Notes under the pieces: model-generated | What the model saw: only the letters and a program-made list of their open reading frames with translations | Databases searched by the model: none | Told to the model about the DNA's origin: nothing | Shown: positions 1 through 7,194 of the stretch, piece by piece | Numbering within the stretch: the stretch's first letter is position 1 | Layout of the letters: every line of letters begins with the position of its first letter | From: Pedosphaera sp. | GTDB lineage: Bacteria; Verrucomicrobiota; Verrucomicrobiia; Limisphaerales; UBA9464 | Length of the DNA stretch: 34,792 nt | Assembly (NCBI GenBank): GCA_009695405.1 | Contig: SIAZ01000001.1 | Coordinates: 1-34,792 of the forward strand | Direction: 5' to 3' | Program-made: the position numbers and the translations under genes

Positions 1-54
1 TTCCAGATTTCAGCTTTGGCCGGACACCGGCAACCCCAGAAGACGGGCGAGTCT

Positions 55-99
55 CGGCCATAGGGCCGATTCCGCTCCGCTCCATCGGCCCTATGGCCG
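55..99. repeat. Perfect 16-bp inverted repeat (hairpin)
   Basis: The arms CGGCCATAGGGCCGAT (55-70) and its exact reverse complement (84-99) flank a 13-base loop made of TCCGC-like repeats. The hairpin lies just beyond the broken 3' end of the group II intron remnant. It could be a REP-like element, a terminator stem without a clear U-tract, or an exon hairpin at an insertion site. The sequence does not decide between these. Confidence 0.75.
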
Positions 100-121
100 G
101 GATCGTTGGTGTCCTAAACTT

Positions 122-1154
122 TTACAGACAAGAAGTTGCACTAGCCTCCCAGTTTCGGCTAAACCGAAATCTCAGGAAATGAACTTCGCTTGGTCTTCGG
201 ACTGCGCTCTTTTCGGTATTCACTTGCAATCGCAGTCGTTTCTCAAGGAAACCACTAATGCTGGCCATGACTCGATGCCTGGCACGCAGGCTACCCACAA
301 ATATATTGCAATCATTCGCATAACGCACAAAACGCAATCCTCGCCGCGCTAATTCCTCATCCAACTCATTCAGACCAACGTTTGATAATAGTGGAGAAAG
401 GGGTCCTCCTTGTGGAGTTCCTTCTTCCGTTGCCACCGACGTCTCGTCTGGCATCATCCCTCGCGCTGTCAGCATTCTCCCAATTAGTATCAGGACACGC
501 TTGTCCTGAATCTTCTCAGAAAGTTTAGCCAAAAGTTGTTGGTGATTCACCCGATCGAAGAATTTCGCCAGGTCAATATCCACAACCGTCGTCAGACCCG
601 CTTGCAGGTATTCACGCACTTGGGCAATTGCCGTTTGTGCGCCTCGCCCACGGCGGAATCCGTGACTGCTGTCATGAAACATCGGGTCGAAAATCGGTTC
701 CATCACTTGGAGAACCGCTTGTTGAACCCAACGGTCCACCACATTGGGGATACCCAACCCCCTTTAACCTCCGCCAAGCGTGGGTAACCAAACCCGACGG
801 ACTTCTCCGGGGCGATAACTCCCATTGAGCAATTCCCGGCGCAGTTGCGGCACCAGCGTGGCGTGATCTTGCTCCACTTCCTTCACGCTCCGGCCATCCA
901 CTACGGGGGGCTCCCTTATTCTGAACTACTTTGGTCAAGGCCACCTGGAGATTCATCTCCGAGGTGATTCATTCCATCAGCAGATCTACCTCTGCCGGTA
1001 CAGCTATGAAGCTCTCGAGTTCCTTGTCCATGATTCTATGCAACCGTGACAATTCAACCCCCTTTGGGACGGGAGCCTCCTTGTTGCCGCCCCCTTGCGG
1101 GCTGTCGGCGAACATCCGTGACAGTTGTTCTGGCTTCATTGTTCTCAATCTCAT
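122..1154 (-). pseudogene. ltrA: Group II intron reverse transcriptase/maturase, degenerate
   Basis: This was an LtrA-type reverse transcriptase that would support intron mobility. Recognisable pieces, in order, are an N-terminus starting MRLRTMKPEQLSRMFADSP, RT0/RT1 sequence (VALTKVVQNKGAP), GIPNVVDRWVQQAVLQVMEP, SSHGFRRGRGAQTAI, DIDLAKFFDRVNH and EGTPQGGPLSPLLSN. Damage is extensive. There is an in-frame TGA near 969-971, a frameshift in a run of Gs near 904-910 (NKGAP is followed by VVDGRS in another frame), and an in-frame TAA near 766. The catalytic box reads YAND instead of YADD, so the first metal-binding aspartate is lost. The X/maturase region stops after about 10 unrelated residues past HFLRFRFS. 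The largest intact piece is 122-757. It is certainly non-functional unless assembly errors explain several lesions at once. Confidence 0.88.
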
Positions 1155-1549
1155 GACTCCCTTCGTGCCACGGGCTTTCACCTGCTTCAACGCTACTACG
1201 AGATCATCCGACTTCTCTGCCAACCTCATCCGAGTGTCGTTGCCTTCACTCCGAATTACCCTGTCTCAAGGGATCAGCAGAGATCTCTTGGAGTAAGACG
1301 ATGCTCTTTCCTGTCTCCCTGTCCTCACTACCGAATGAACCCCTCGGAATATTGGGCGTTGTGTCTCGAAGCACACAAACCGGGTTCATCCTGCCTTACG
1401 AGGCTTCACTTTCGTTCAGGAATCCATTTTGTTTCCAACTTCCTCCCCACAGAACCTCGCGGTCCTGTAGTTGTTTTCAACTCGTGGTTGCCTTCCGAAG
1501 GCCCCACAGTGGTCTTCCACCGCCTAGATCATCATCATGTCCAACGCAC
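122..1549 (-). mobile_element. Decayed group II intron remnant
   Basis: The minus strand carries a degenerate intron-encoded reverse transcriptase (122 to about 1154). It is preceded by about 400 non-coding bases that look like intron RNA domains I-IV, including a GCAACGACACTCGGATGAGG-type stretch at roughly 1225-1250. A GTGCG at about 1549, reading on the minus strand, is a possible 5' intron end, but that boundary is a guess. No domain V-like hairpin was found between the end of the RT and position 1, so the ribozyme's 3' part is missing and the element should not splice. The stretch from 1155 to 1766 has no credible protein gene on either strand. Confidence 0.7.
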
Positions 1550-1766
1550 TTCGGCTGCGCTCGACTCGCTCCGCTCCTCATCGCTTCGCCTCAGCCCGAA
1601 GGGGGAAAGCGGGATGGAAGAAGAACAATTTACAGAAAAACTTTTACACCGACTTGAAGATCACCTCCCCCACCTTCCATCAATCAGATCTCTCTTTCCC
1701 CAAATCCCCTAAAATCTTCTAATGATCTACTTCACCCCAATCGCCGACTTCAACTAGTCTTCGCCT

Positions 1767-3476
1767 ATGTGTTGGACTTGCTGCCTTCAGTTAACCCAAT
1801 TCCGCCGATCTCTTTTTCAGACCTTGAGCTCAGGGCTTCTTTTTGTCCTAGTTACTCTCCAAGCCTTCGGGGTGGATGCCACAACTTCCTCTCCATTAGC
1901 CTCTTCCAAAGGTCGTGAACTCTACATAAAAAACTGCTTTGCCTGCCATCAGATGAATGGCCGTGGTCTTTCTGGAGTGTTCCCTCCCCTCGCCGGATCG
2001 GACTATCTCACCAACGACATCGATCGCAGCATCCGAATCCTTGCCGAAGGCTTATCCGCTCCAATCACTGTCAACGGTCGACTCTACAATGGGATGATGC
2101 CTCCCGCGCTTCTCTCTGATAGTGATGTCGCCGAAGTCCTGACTTATGTGCTCAATAGTTGGAACAACGCCTCGGGTCCGGTGACGGTCGAACGGGTGAA
2201 ACGAATCCGTGCAACCACTGCTTTCCCTACCTTCGAAGACCTTCAACGAGCTAACCTGTATCCCCCCTTACCCGCAGCACCGGATGGTTTCGCCCTACGT
2301 GAGGTGGCCCGGTTACCCTTTAAACCTGTCCGTATCGCTAGCGACGGCACAGGTCGACTTCTTTATCTTCTCTCCGAAAGTGGAGATGTCTGGCGTTTGG
2401 AACCAGTCACCGGACGACTTCGATCTGTCTTCAAAGCCGAGACATATCTCGAACGTCGTGAAGGGGACATCGGTGGACCTCTCTTCGTCCTAGGAATGAC
2501 CTTCGACCGCGAAAAACGTCTCTATATTGCCTCAAACCAACAAAATAAAGCCACATGCCCTCACCAAAACATTGTAACTATCTACCGAAGTAACGGCATT
2601 CAAGAGGGAGATCCGTCCTTACTCAAACCTTGGTTTCAAACCAACTATCCGGGAAGTCCCTCTTATATTCACGCTGTCGAACACATCGCCTTCGGACCCG
2701 ATGGCTCTCTGTATGCCGGCAACGGCGGACGGACGGACGGAGGCCTCAGTAGCGCCGATGGTGACTGGTATGGCGGCGGTGAAACCCCCATCACCGGTTG
2801 CATCTGGCGCATCAATCCCGAAGTAAACTCGCCCACTTTAGAAGTCTATGCTCGAGGTACGCGTAATGCCTATGGTTTCTGCTGGACAGATCGTGGCGAT
2901 ATGTTCGCAACTGAAAATGGTCCCGATGCCGATGCCTGTGAGGAACTCAATCATATTGAACGTGGGCATCACTACGGATTCCCCTACCGCTTCGCTGACT
3001 GGACTCACAAAGCCTACCCAACATCACCTGATGCTCCATCGGGACTCGAATTTACCCTGCCCGTGGCCAATCTTGGACCCGATGGAGGCTTCGCGGGACA
3101 ACCCATTTACAGCTTTGACCCACACTCGGGCCCGGGAGGGATCGTTTTCCTCAACGACAGTTTTCCCGAGGGCTATCGCGGAACATTACTACTCACCCGC
3201 TTCGGTAACTTTATTCGAACCCCTAAAGACACTTCAGGCTTTGACCTGCTACGGGCCACTTTGCAGAAAAATGCTGCGGACAAATACGAAGCTCATGTTC
3301 ACACGGTTCTCAGTGGGTTAGGCCGCCCAATCGACATCCATCTTGGCGGCCCGGGAAAGCTCTTTTTGGCCGAATACTCTCGAGGAACTAACAGTTCAGA
3401 ATCTTACGGTCCTTCAGGACGTATCCTCGAACTCGCGGTTCGCCCCAAGAAAATAGCGACCCAAACAAAGCGCTAG
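1767..3476 (+). CDS. Cytochrome c / PQQ-type glucose-sorbosone dehydrogenase-like protein
   Basis: The 569-residue protein is probably periplasmic. An N-terminal hydrophobic segment (about residues 18-36) acts as a signal. It is followed by a class I cytochrome c domain with heme motif CFACH at 57-61 and a likely axial methionine in NGMMPP (about 110). From about residue 160 to the end it resembles the six-bladed propeller of PQQ-dependent sugar dehydrogenases (GSDH family), with FGPDGSLYAGNGG, RGTRNAYGFCW and ENGPDADACEELN stretches. Such proteins oxidise sugars or aldoses and pass electrons to the attached heme. The substrate cannot be read here. The start was chosen at the first ATG because it precedes the signal; the MCWTCC opening is unusually cysteine-rich, so a later start is possible. 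nadD follows after 34 bases. Confidence 0.85.
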   Translation: MCWTCCLQLTQFRRSLFQTLSSGLLFVLVTLQAFGVDATTSSPLASSKGRELYIKNCFACHQMNGRGLSGVFPPLAGSDYLTNDIDRSIRILAEGLSAPITVNGRLYNGMMPPALLSDSDVAEVLTYVLNSWNNASGPVTVERVKRIRATTAFPTFEDLQRANLYPPLPAAPDGFALREVARLPFKPVRIASDGTGRLLYLLSESGDVWRLEPVTGRLRSVFKAETYLERREGDIGGPLFVLGMTFDREKRLYIASNQQNKATCPHQNIVTIYRSNGIQEGDPSLLKPWFQTNYPGSPSYIHAVEHIAFGPDGSLYAGNGGRTDGGLSSADGDWYGGGETPITGCIWRINPEVNSPTLEVYARGTRNAYGFCWTDRGDMFATENGPDADACEELNHIERGHHYGFPYRFADWTHKAYPTSPDAPSGLEFTLPVANLGPDGGFAGQPIYSFDPHSGPGGIVFLNDSFPEGYRGTLLLTRFGNFIRTPKDTSGFDLLRATLQKNAADKYEAHVHTVLSGLGRPIDIHLGGPGKLFLAEYSRGTNSSESYGPSGRILELAVRPKKIATQTKR

Positions 3477-3510
3477 CCCCAACCCGCTTGCATCACATAA
3501 TCCATCTTCC

Positions 3511-4134
3511 ATGAACGTCTTACCTGCCCCTTCTACAATGGGGCCAAAGGCGCAGCAACCTAAACGAGTCGGACTCTATGGCGGGTCCTTCGATCCACTC
3601 CATCTTGGTCATCTCTTAGTCGCCCAAGCCGCTTTCGAAGAAAATCAACTGGATCGTCTTATTTTCATTCCGACAGCCCGTTCCCCCTTCAAACCAAACT
3701 CTCTTCCAGCCCCAGCACCCCTTCGCGCCTCCATGCTCCGTCGAGCACTGGCCGGTATGCGACATTTCGAAGTCGACACTCTCGAAATTGAACGCGGCGG
3801 CATCAGTTATTCTATCGATACCGTTCGGACCTACCAGCAACGCTATCCGGACGCACAATTTTTCTGGTTAATCGGTGCTGATCATGTCGCGCAACTTTCG
3901 GATTGGAGAGAATCCGACGTCCTCGCTCAAGCGGTCACCTTCATTGTTATTCCGCGCCCCGGTCAATCCGAAACGACACGTCTACTTCCTTGGAAATTAG
4001 TCCAACTTCGTGGCTGGCCTCTAAAAGTTTCCTCTTCAGAAATACGAACCCGGATCAGCCAAGGTCTCCCAATTAGCCATCTCGTTCCCCCTACCGTAGA
4101 TGAAACCATCACTCTCGAAAAACTGTATACCTGA
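3511..4134 (+). CDS. nadD: Nicotinate-nucleotide adenylyltransferase
   Basis: NadD joins ATP and nicotinate mononucleotide to form deamido-NAD in cytoplasmic NAD synthesis. The nucleotidyltransferase signature GGSFDPLHLGH lies at residues 24-34. FIPTARSPFK, a WLIGADH segment around residue 120 and the C-terminal SSSEIRTRI motif (ISSTxIR in the family) are all present. The 207-residue length is normal. The first ATG gives about 15 residues before the conserved KRVGLYGGSFDP core; the ATG at residue 10 is an alternative start. It may be co-transcribed with the upstream dehydrogenase gene, 34 bases away, but there is no functional link. Confidence 0.95.
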   Translation: MNVLPAPSTMGPKAQQPKRVGLYGGSFDPLHLGHLLVAQAAFEENQLDRLIFIPTARSPFKPNSLPAPAPLRASMLRRALAGMRHFEVDTLEIERGGISYSIDTVRTYQQRYPDAQFFWLIGADHVAQLSDWRESDVLAQAVTFIVIPRPGQSETTRLLPWKLVQLRGWPLKVSSSEIRTRISQGLPISHLVPPTVDETITLEKLYT

Positions 4135-4518
4135 CTCTCTCGAAAAACACTCATTCAAAACAGCCTCCTACTTAGCTCTTGGGTGAGATTTGGCTTCGCC
4201 CTCTTCGACCGCGGTCAGTGGGCTTCGTCGTCGGCTTTAATGTTGCCCACCACCCAGTGCGGTTCAGATTAATTGTAAAATAAACCGGTCTTCTGCAGTC
4301 TTCTTGTATCAAAGAACCTATCCGCTTTAGTTCTCTTCAATCACCCAATGACTCGCCTCAAATTCAACTTCTCTTCCCCTGCTCTAGTGAAAGGTTAACC
4401 TCAGCCATCGGGAAAAAGTTGAATAGTCGTAATAAAATTGGTCTGAATCGAAAGTGGCCAAGGGCTTCCTGCAATGAAAAGATCAAAATACAGTATTTAA
4501 CTTAGCTAATCCACGCAA
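4135..4518 (+). other. Intergenic region with a possible short coding remnant
   Basis: This 384-base gap between nadD and mqo has no gene of normal length and no tRNA-like structure. A run open from 4176 to 4283 encodes a 34-residue peptide if the TTG at 4179 is used. It contains RPRSVGFVVGFNVAHHPVRF and is richer in GC than the AT-rich flanks. It may be a remnant of a dispersed repeat or dead gene. The part nearest mqo (4420-4518) is AT-rich and should contain the mqo promoter, but no convincing -35/-10 pair was found. GTGGGC...GCCCAC arms within the remnant could form a short stem. Confidence 0.4.
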
Positions 4519-6018
4519 ATGGCTTCCAAGACTCACCTAACCAATCCCGACGTCGTCCTCATCGGCAGTGGCGTCATGTCCGCCAATCTTGCAGCACTCC
4601 TCAAACGCCTCGACCCAAACCTCACCCTCCAACTTTATGAGGTCACCGACGGATTGGCACAGGAAAGTTCAGATGGCTGGAACAACGCTGGGACAGGCCA
4701 CGCCGGCATCTGCGAACTCAGCTACACGCCTAAACGCGAGGCGGACGGTTCGGTAAACGTCAACAAAGTAATCGAAATATTTGAGCAATTCGAACATTCC
4801 AAACAATTCTGGAGCTACGCCGTCGCCAACGGAATGGCAGATTGCCCCAAAGACTTTATCAACCCTGTTCAACACATTAGCTTTGTCCACGGCCAGTCAC
4901 AGGTTGATTTTCTAAAAGCACGGCACGCTGGAATGTCGGCACACCCTTTCTTCTCTGAAATGGAATACACAACGGACCGTGCCAAAATCGCAAAATGGGC
5001 TCCATTACTGCTCGATGGCCGCGGCGCGGTTCCAATCGCCGCTACCAAAATGGACACAGGCACCGATGTGAACTTCGGTGAAATCTCCCGCAAACTTCTC
5101 AATTGGCTTGGGAAACAGAAAGGCTGCGGCATCGCCTCAAGCCATCGGGTTGTTGATCTTAAAGAAAGCGGAACGGGTTGGGAAGTGCACGCCAAAGATC
5201 TAAAAACGGGCGAGGTTCGCATCAATCAAACTAAGTTCGTTTTTGTCGGTGCCGGTGGTGGCAGTCTACCTCTGTTGCAAAAATCGGGAATCCCTGAAGC
5301 CAAAGGTCTCGGAGGCTTCCCAATCGGCGGCCAATGGCTGATCTGCGACAACCCAAAAATTGTTAATCAACATCAAGCAAAGGTCTATGGCCAAGCGCTC
5401 GATGCCGCCCCCACCATGGCGGTCCCCCATCTTGATACACGGATTCTCGATGGGAAAAAGACCCTGCTATTCGGCCCATTTGCAGCGTGGACAACCAAGT
5501 TTCTTCACAAAAAAGGCAGCGTGACCGATCTCCCCTTTTCAGTGCGCCCCGATAACTTATCCACGCTCATTAAAATCGGGATCCACAATCTTGAACTCGT
5601 TCGTTACCTCGTCCAGCAAGGAACACAAAGCATGGCCGCCCGTATGAAAGTGCTGCATGTCTTTTATCCTGCGGCTCAGGCGAAAGATTGGAAATTAATC
5701 GATGCGGGCATCCGTGTTCAGGCGATCAAAAAAACCGACGGCGAGGCCGGTATTGTCCACTACGGTACCGAAGTCATTACCGACGCTAACTGCACTATTT
5801 CCGCGCTGCTCGGAGCTTCGCCAGGCGCATCGGTCTCAGTAAATATTGTCCTCCAAGTCATCAAGAAATGTTTTCCTCAACTGCTGGCGACTCCCGAAGG
5901 GCACGCGCGTATGAAGGCAATGATCCCAACCTACGACGAAGATATTAAATTACCGGTCCATGCCGCACGCTTTCGCGACGTGCAGCAAAAAACAAACAAA
6001 ATTCTCCAGTTACTCTAA
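4519..6018 (+). CDS. mqo: Malate:quinone oxidoreductase
   Basis: Mqo is a peripheral membrane flavoenzyme that oxidises malate to oxaloacetate and reduces quinone, replacing or supplementing NAD-malate dehydrogenase in the TCA cycle. The FAD-binding GSGVMSANLAALL signature is at residues 16-28. The family block SSDGWNNAGTGHAGICELSYTP follows at about 50-71. FVFVGAGGGSLPLLQKSGIPE and GGFPIGGQWLI lie in the middle, and GASPGASVSVNIVLQVI near the C-terminus. At 499 residues it is full length. The start at ATG 4519 places the dinucleotide fold at the normal distance. It stands alone between nadD and a deacetylase. Confidence 0.96.
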   Translation: MASKTHLTNPDVVLIGSGVMSANLAALLKRLDPNLTLQLYEVTDGLAQESSDGWNNAGTGHAGICELSYTPKREADGSVNVNKVIEIFEQFEHSKQFWSYAVANGMADCPKDFINPVQHISFVHGQSQVDFLKARHAGMSAHPFFSEMEYTTDRAKIAKWAPLLLDGRGAVPIAATKMDTGTDVNFGEISRKLLNWLGKQKGCGIASSHRVVDLKESGTGWEVHAKDLKTGEVRINQTKFVFVGAGGGSLPLLQKSGIPEAKGLGGFPIGGQWLICDNPKIVNQHQAKVYGQALDAAPTMAVPHLDTRILDGKKTLLFGPFAAWTTKFLHKKGSVTDLPFSVRPDNLSTLIKIGIHNLELVRYLVQQGTQSMAARMKVLHVFYPAAQAKDWKLIDAGIRVQAIKKTDGEAGIVHYGTEVITDANCTISALLGASPGASVSVNIVLQVIKKCFPQLLATPEGHARMKAMIPTYDEDIKLPVHAARFRDVQQKTNKILQLL

Positions 6019-6118
6019 AGGGGGTCTATTACGAGTCTGGCGATTGCTCGAATATCACTCAGCGTTGACTTGTTATCGGGGGGCTTTAGAACCTCTTCTT
6101 CTAGCCACTTCTACTCTC

Positions 6119-6961
6119 ATGAAACCACCAAATATTAGGCCTATTATTCAGTTTTTATGCTCATTTAAGAGCTCGATTCATAAATTAAATTCAAGCATCA
6201 ACTCAGTGATCGCAGCAACGATTCTCTGTACCCTGGTTTCGGCCGATGACTCTCCAAGACTCGCTACCCAAGGTAGGTTACTGCGTCCGCCAGAGAAACT
6301 CGTCGTTCTCACCTTTGATGATTCGGTCGTGAACCACGCTACAATCGTCGCTCCACTCCTTAAAAAGTTCGGCTTTTCTGCCACCTTCTTTATCACCGAA
6401 GGCTTCGAATTTTTGACCAATAAAACGCACTATATGACTTGGGGCCAAATTAAAGGACTGCACGCGGCCGGTTTCGAAATTGGTAATCACACCCGCTATC
6501 ACCAAGGGGTTAACGGACAAACTGCCGAACAGATTGAAGCAGGAATTATCTACATCGAGGAACAGTGCGCGAAGCATCAAATTCCGCGACCAACTAGTTT
6601 CTGCTATCCGGGTTATGCGACAAGTCCATTGGCGGTAGAGGTGTTGCGCAACCGAGGATACAAGTTCGCCCGCGCCGGTGGTTCAACCGCCTTTGATCCA
6701 GTGAAGGATAATCCGCTGCTCATGCCACAAGTTTTCGATTCCAAGCCCGGGGTTACCTTTGCGCAGTTTACCTCCGCAGTCGCTGAAGCTAAGGATGGCA
6801 AAATTGCTGTGCTTACCTTTCACGGCGTTCCCGATCGTCAGCATCCTTGGGTTAATACCGAACCGGCCCAATTTGAAAAATATCTGACCTACCTAAAGGA
6901 ACACGATTGCACAGTGATCGCCGCACGAGATATGGCTAAATATTTGCCGAAATCTAAGTAA
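6119..6961 (+). CDS. Secreted polysaccharide deacetylase (NodB domain)
   Basis: This is a carbohydrate esterase family 4 type protein that removes acetyl groups from N-acetyl sugars in chitin- or peptidoglycan-like polymers. ATG 6119 is preferred over the in-frame ATG 5960, which lies inside mqo. From 6119 the product has 280 residues, with a hydrophobic segment at about 27-41 (signal or anchor). NodB motifs are clear: LTFDD at 64-68 (catalytic base and metal aspartate), the metal-binding HTRYH at 124-128, CYPGY (motif 3) and LTFHGV near the C-terminus. The length and single domain fit the simple class. The true substrate is not deducible. Confidence 0.88.
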   Translation: MKPPNIRPIIQFLCSFKSSIHKLNSSINSVIAATILCTLVSADDSPRLATQGRLLRPPEKLVVLTFDDSVVNHATIVAPLLKKFGFSATFFITEGFEFLTNKTHYMTWGQIKGLHAAGFEIGNHTRYHQGVNGQTAEQIEAGIIYIEEQCAKHQIPRPTSFCYPGYATSPLAVEVLRNRGYKFARAGGSTAFDPVKDNPLLMPQVFDSKPGVTFAQFTSAVAEAKDGKIAVLTFHGVPDRQHPWVNTEPAQFEKYLTYLKEHDCTVIAARDMAKYLPKSK

Positions 6962-7032
6962 ATTGCCCGCAAGCCCAAGAAAAAGTAGCCGCTGTAGCAG
7001 AAGTAAAATCACTGTCTCCGAGGTTGGAAAGA

Positions 7033-7194
7033 ATGGAAAATCAGCCCGAAAAGACTGATGCTCCGCCACGCCCTTATCTCGAAAATTCTCGCTGGATAGA
7101 CAAACCTCTAGACTATGGGGCAATCGATGACCTCGGCCATTCGATCGGAACCGACGGGGATTGGAGTAATCCAAGTGAAGACTTAAAATTCTAA
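7033..7194 (+). CDS. Small hypothetical protein (53 aa)
   Basis: ATG 7033 opens a 53-codon frame ending TAA 7194, with balanced amino-acid use and a readable sequence (RPYLENSRWIDKPLDYG, then DDLGHSIGTDGDW). It is acidic, with no signal or membrane segment. The frame is also open upstream to 6958, just past the deacetylase stop, with coding-like residues (AQEKVAAVAEVKSLSPRLE) but no ATG. TTG 7024 is a possible earlier start. A weak purine stretch (GGTTGGAAAG) precedes the ATG. Its stop overlaps the convergent TonB receptor's stop by 12 bases. I do not recognise a family. It could be a real small gene or a fragment. Confidence 0.45.
   Translation: MENQPEKTDAPPRPYLENSRWIDKPLDYGAIDDLGHSIGTDGDWSNPSEDLKF

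Noticed and set aside
672..956. Separate 94-codon minus-strand gene
   Set aside because: Only its first residues are RT sequence; after NKGAP it is the frameshifted product of the same pseudogene.
1125..1722. Overlapping plus-strand ORFs of 118-195 codons
   Set aside because: They lie antisense to the intron remnant, have Ser/Pro/Leu-rich composition typical of shadow frames, and match no domain.
4135..4518. Possible tRNA or structural RNA in the mqo upstream gap
   Set aside because: No acceptor/T-arm pattern or recognisable RNA motif was found.
5960..6118. Upstream extension of the deacetylase from ATG 5960
   Set aside because: It begins inside mqo and adds residues with no signal or domain; ATG 6119 directly precedes a hydrophobic segment.
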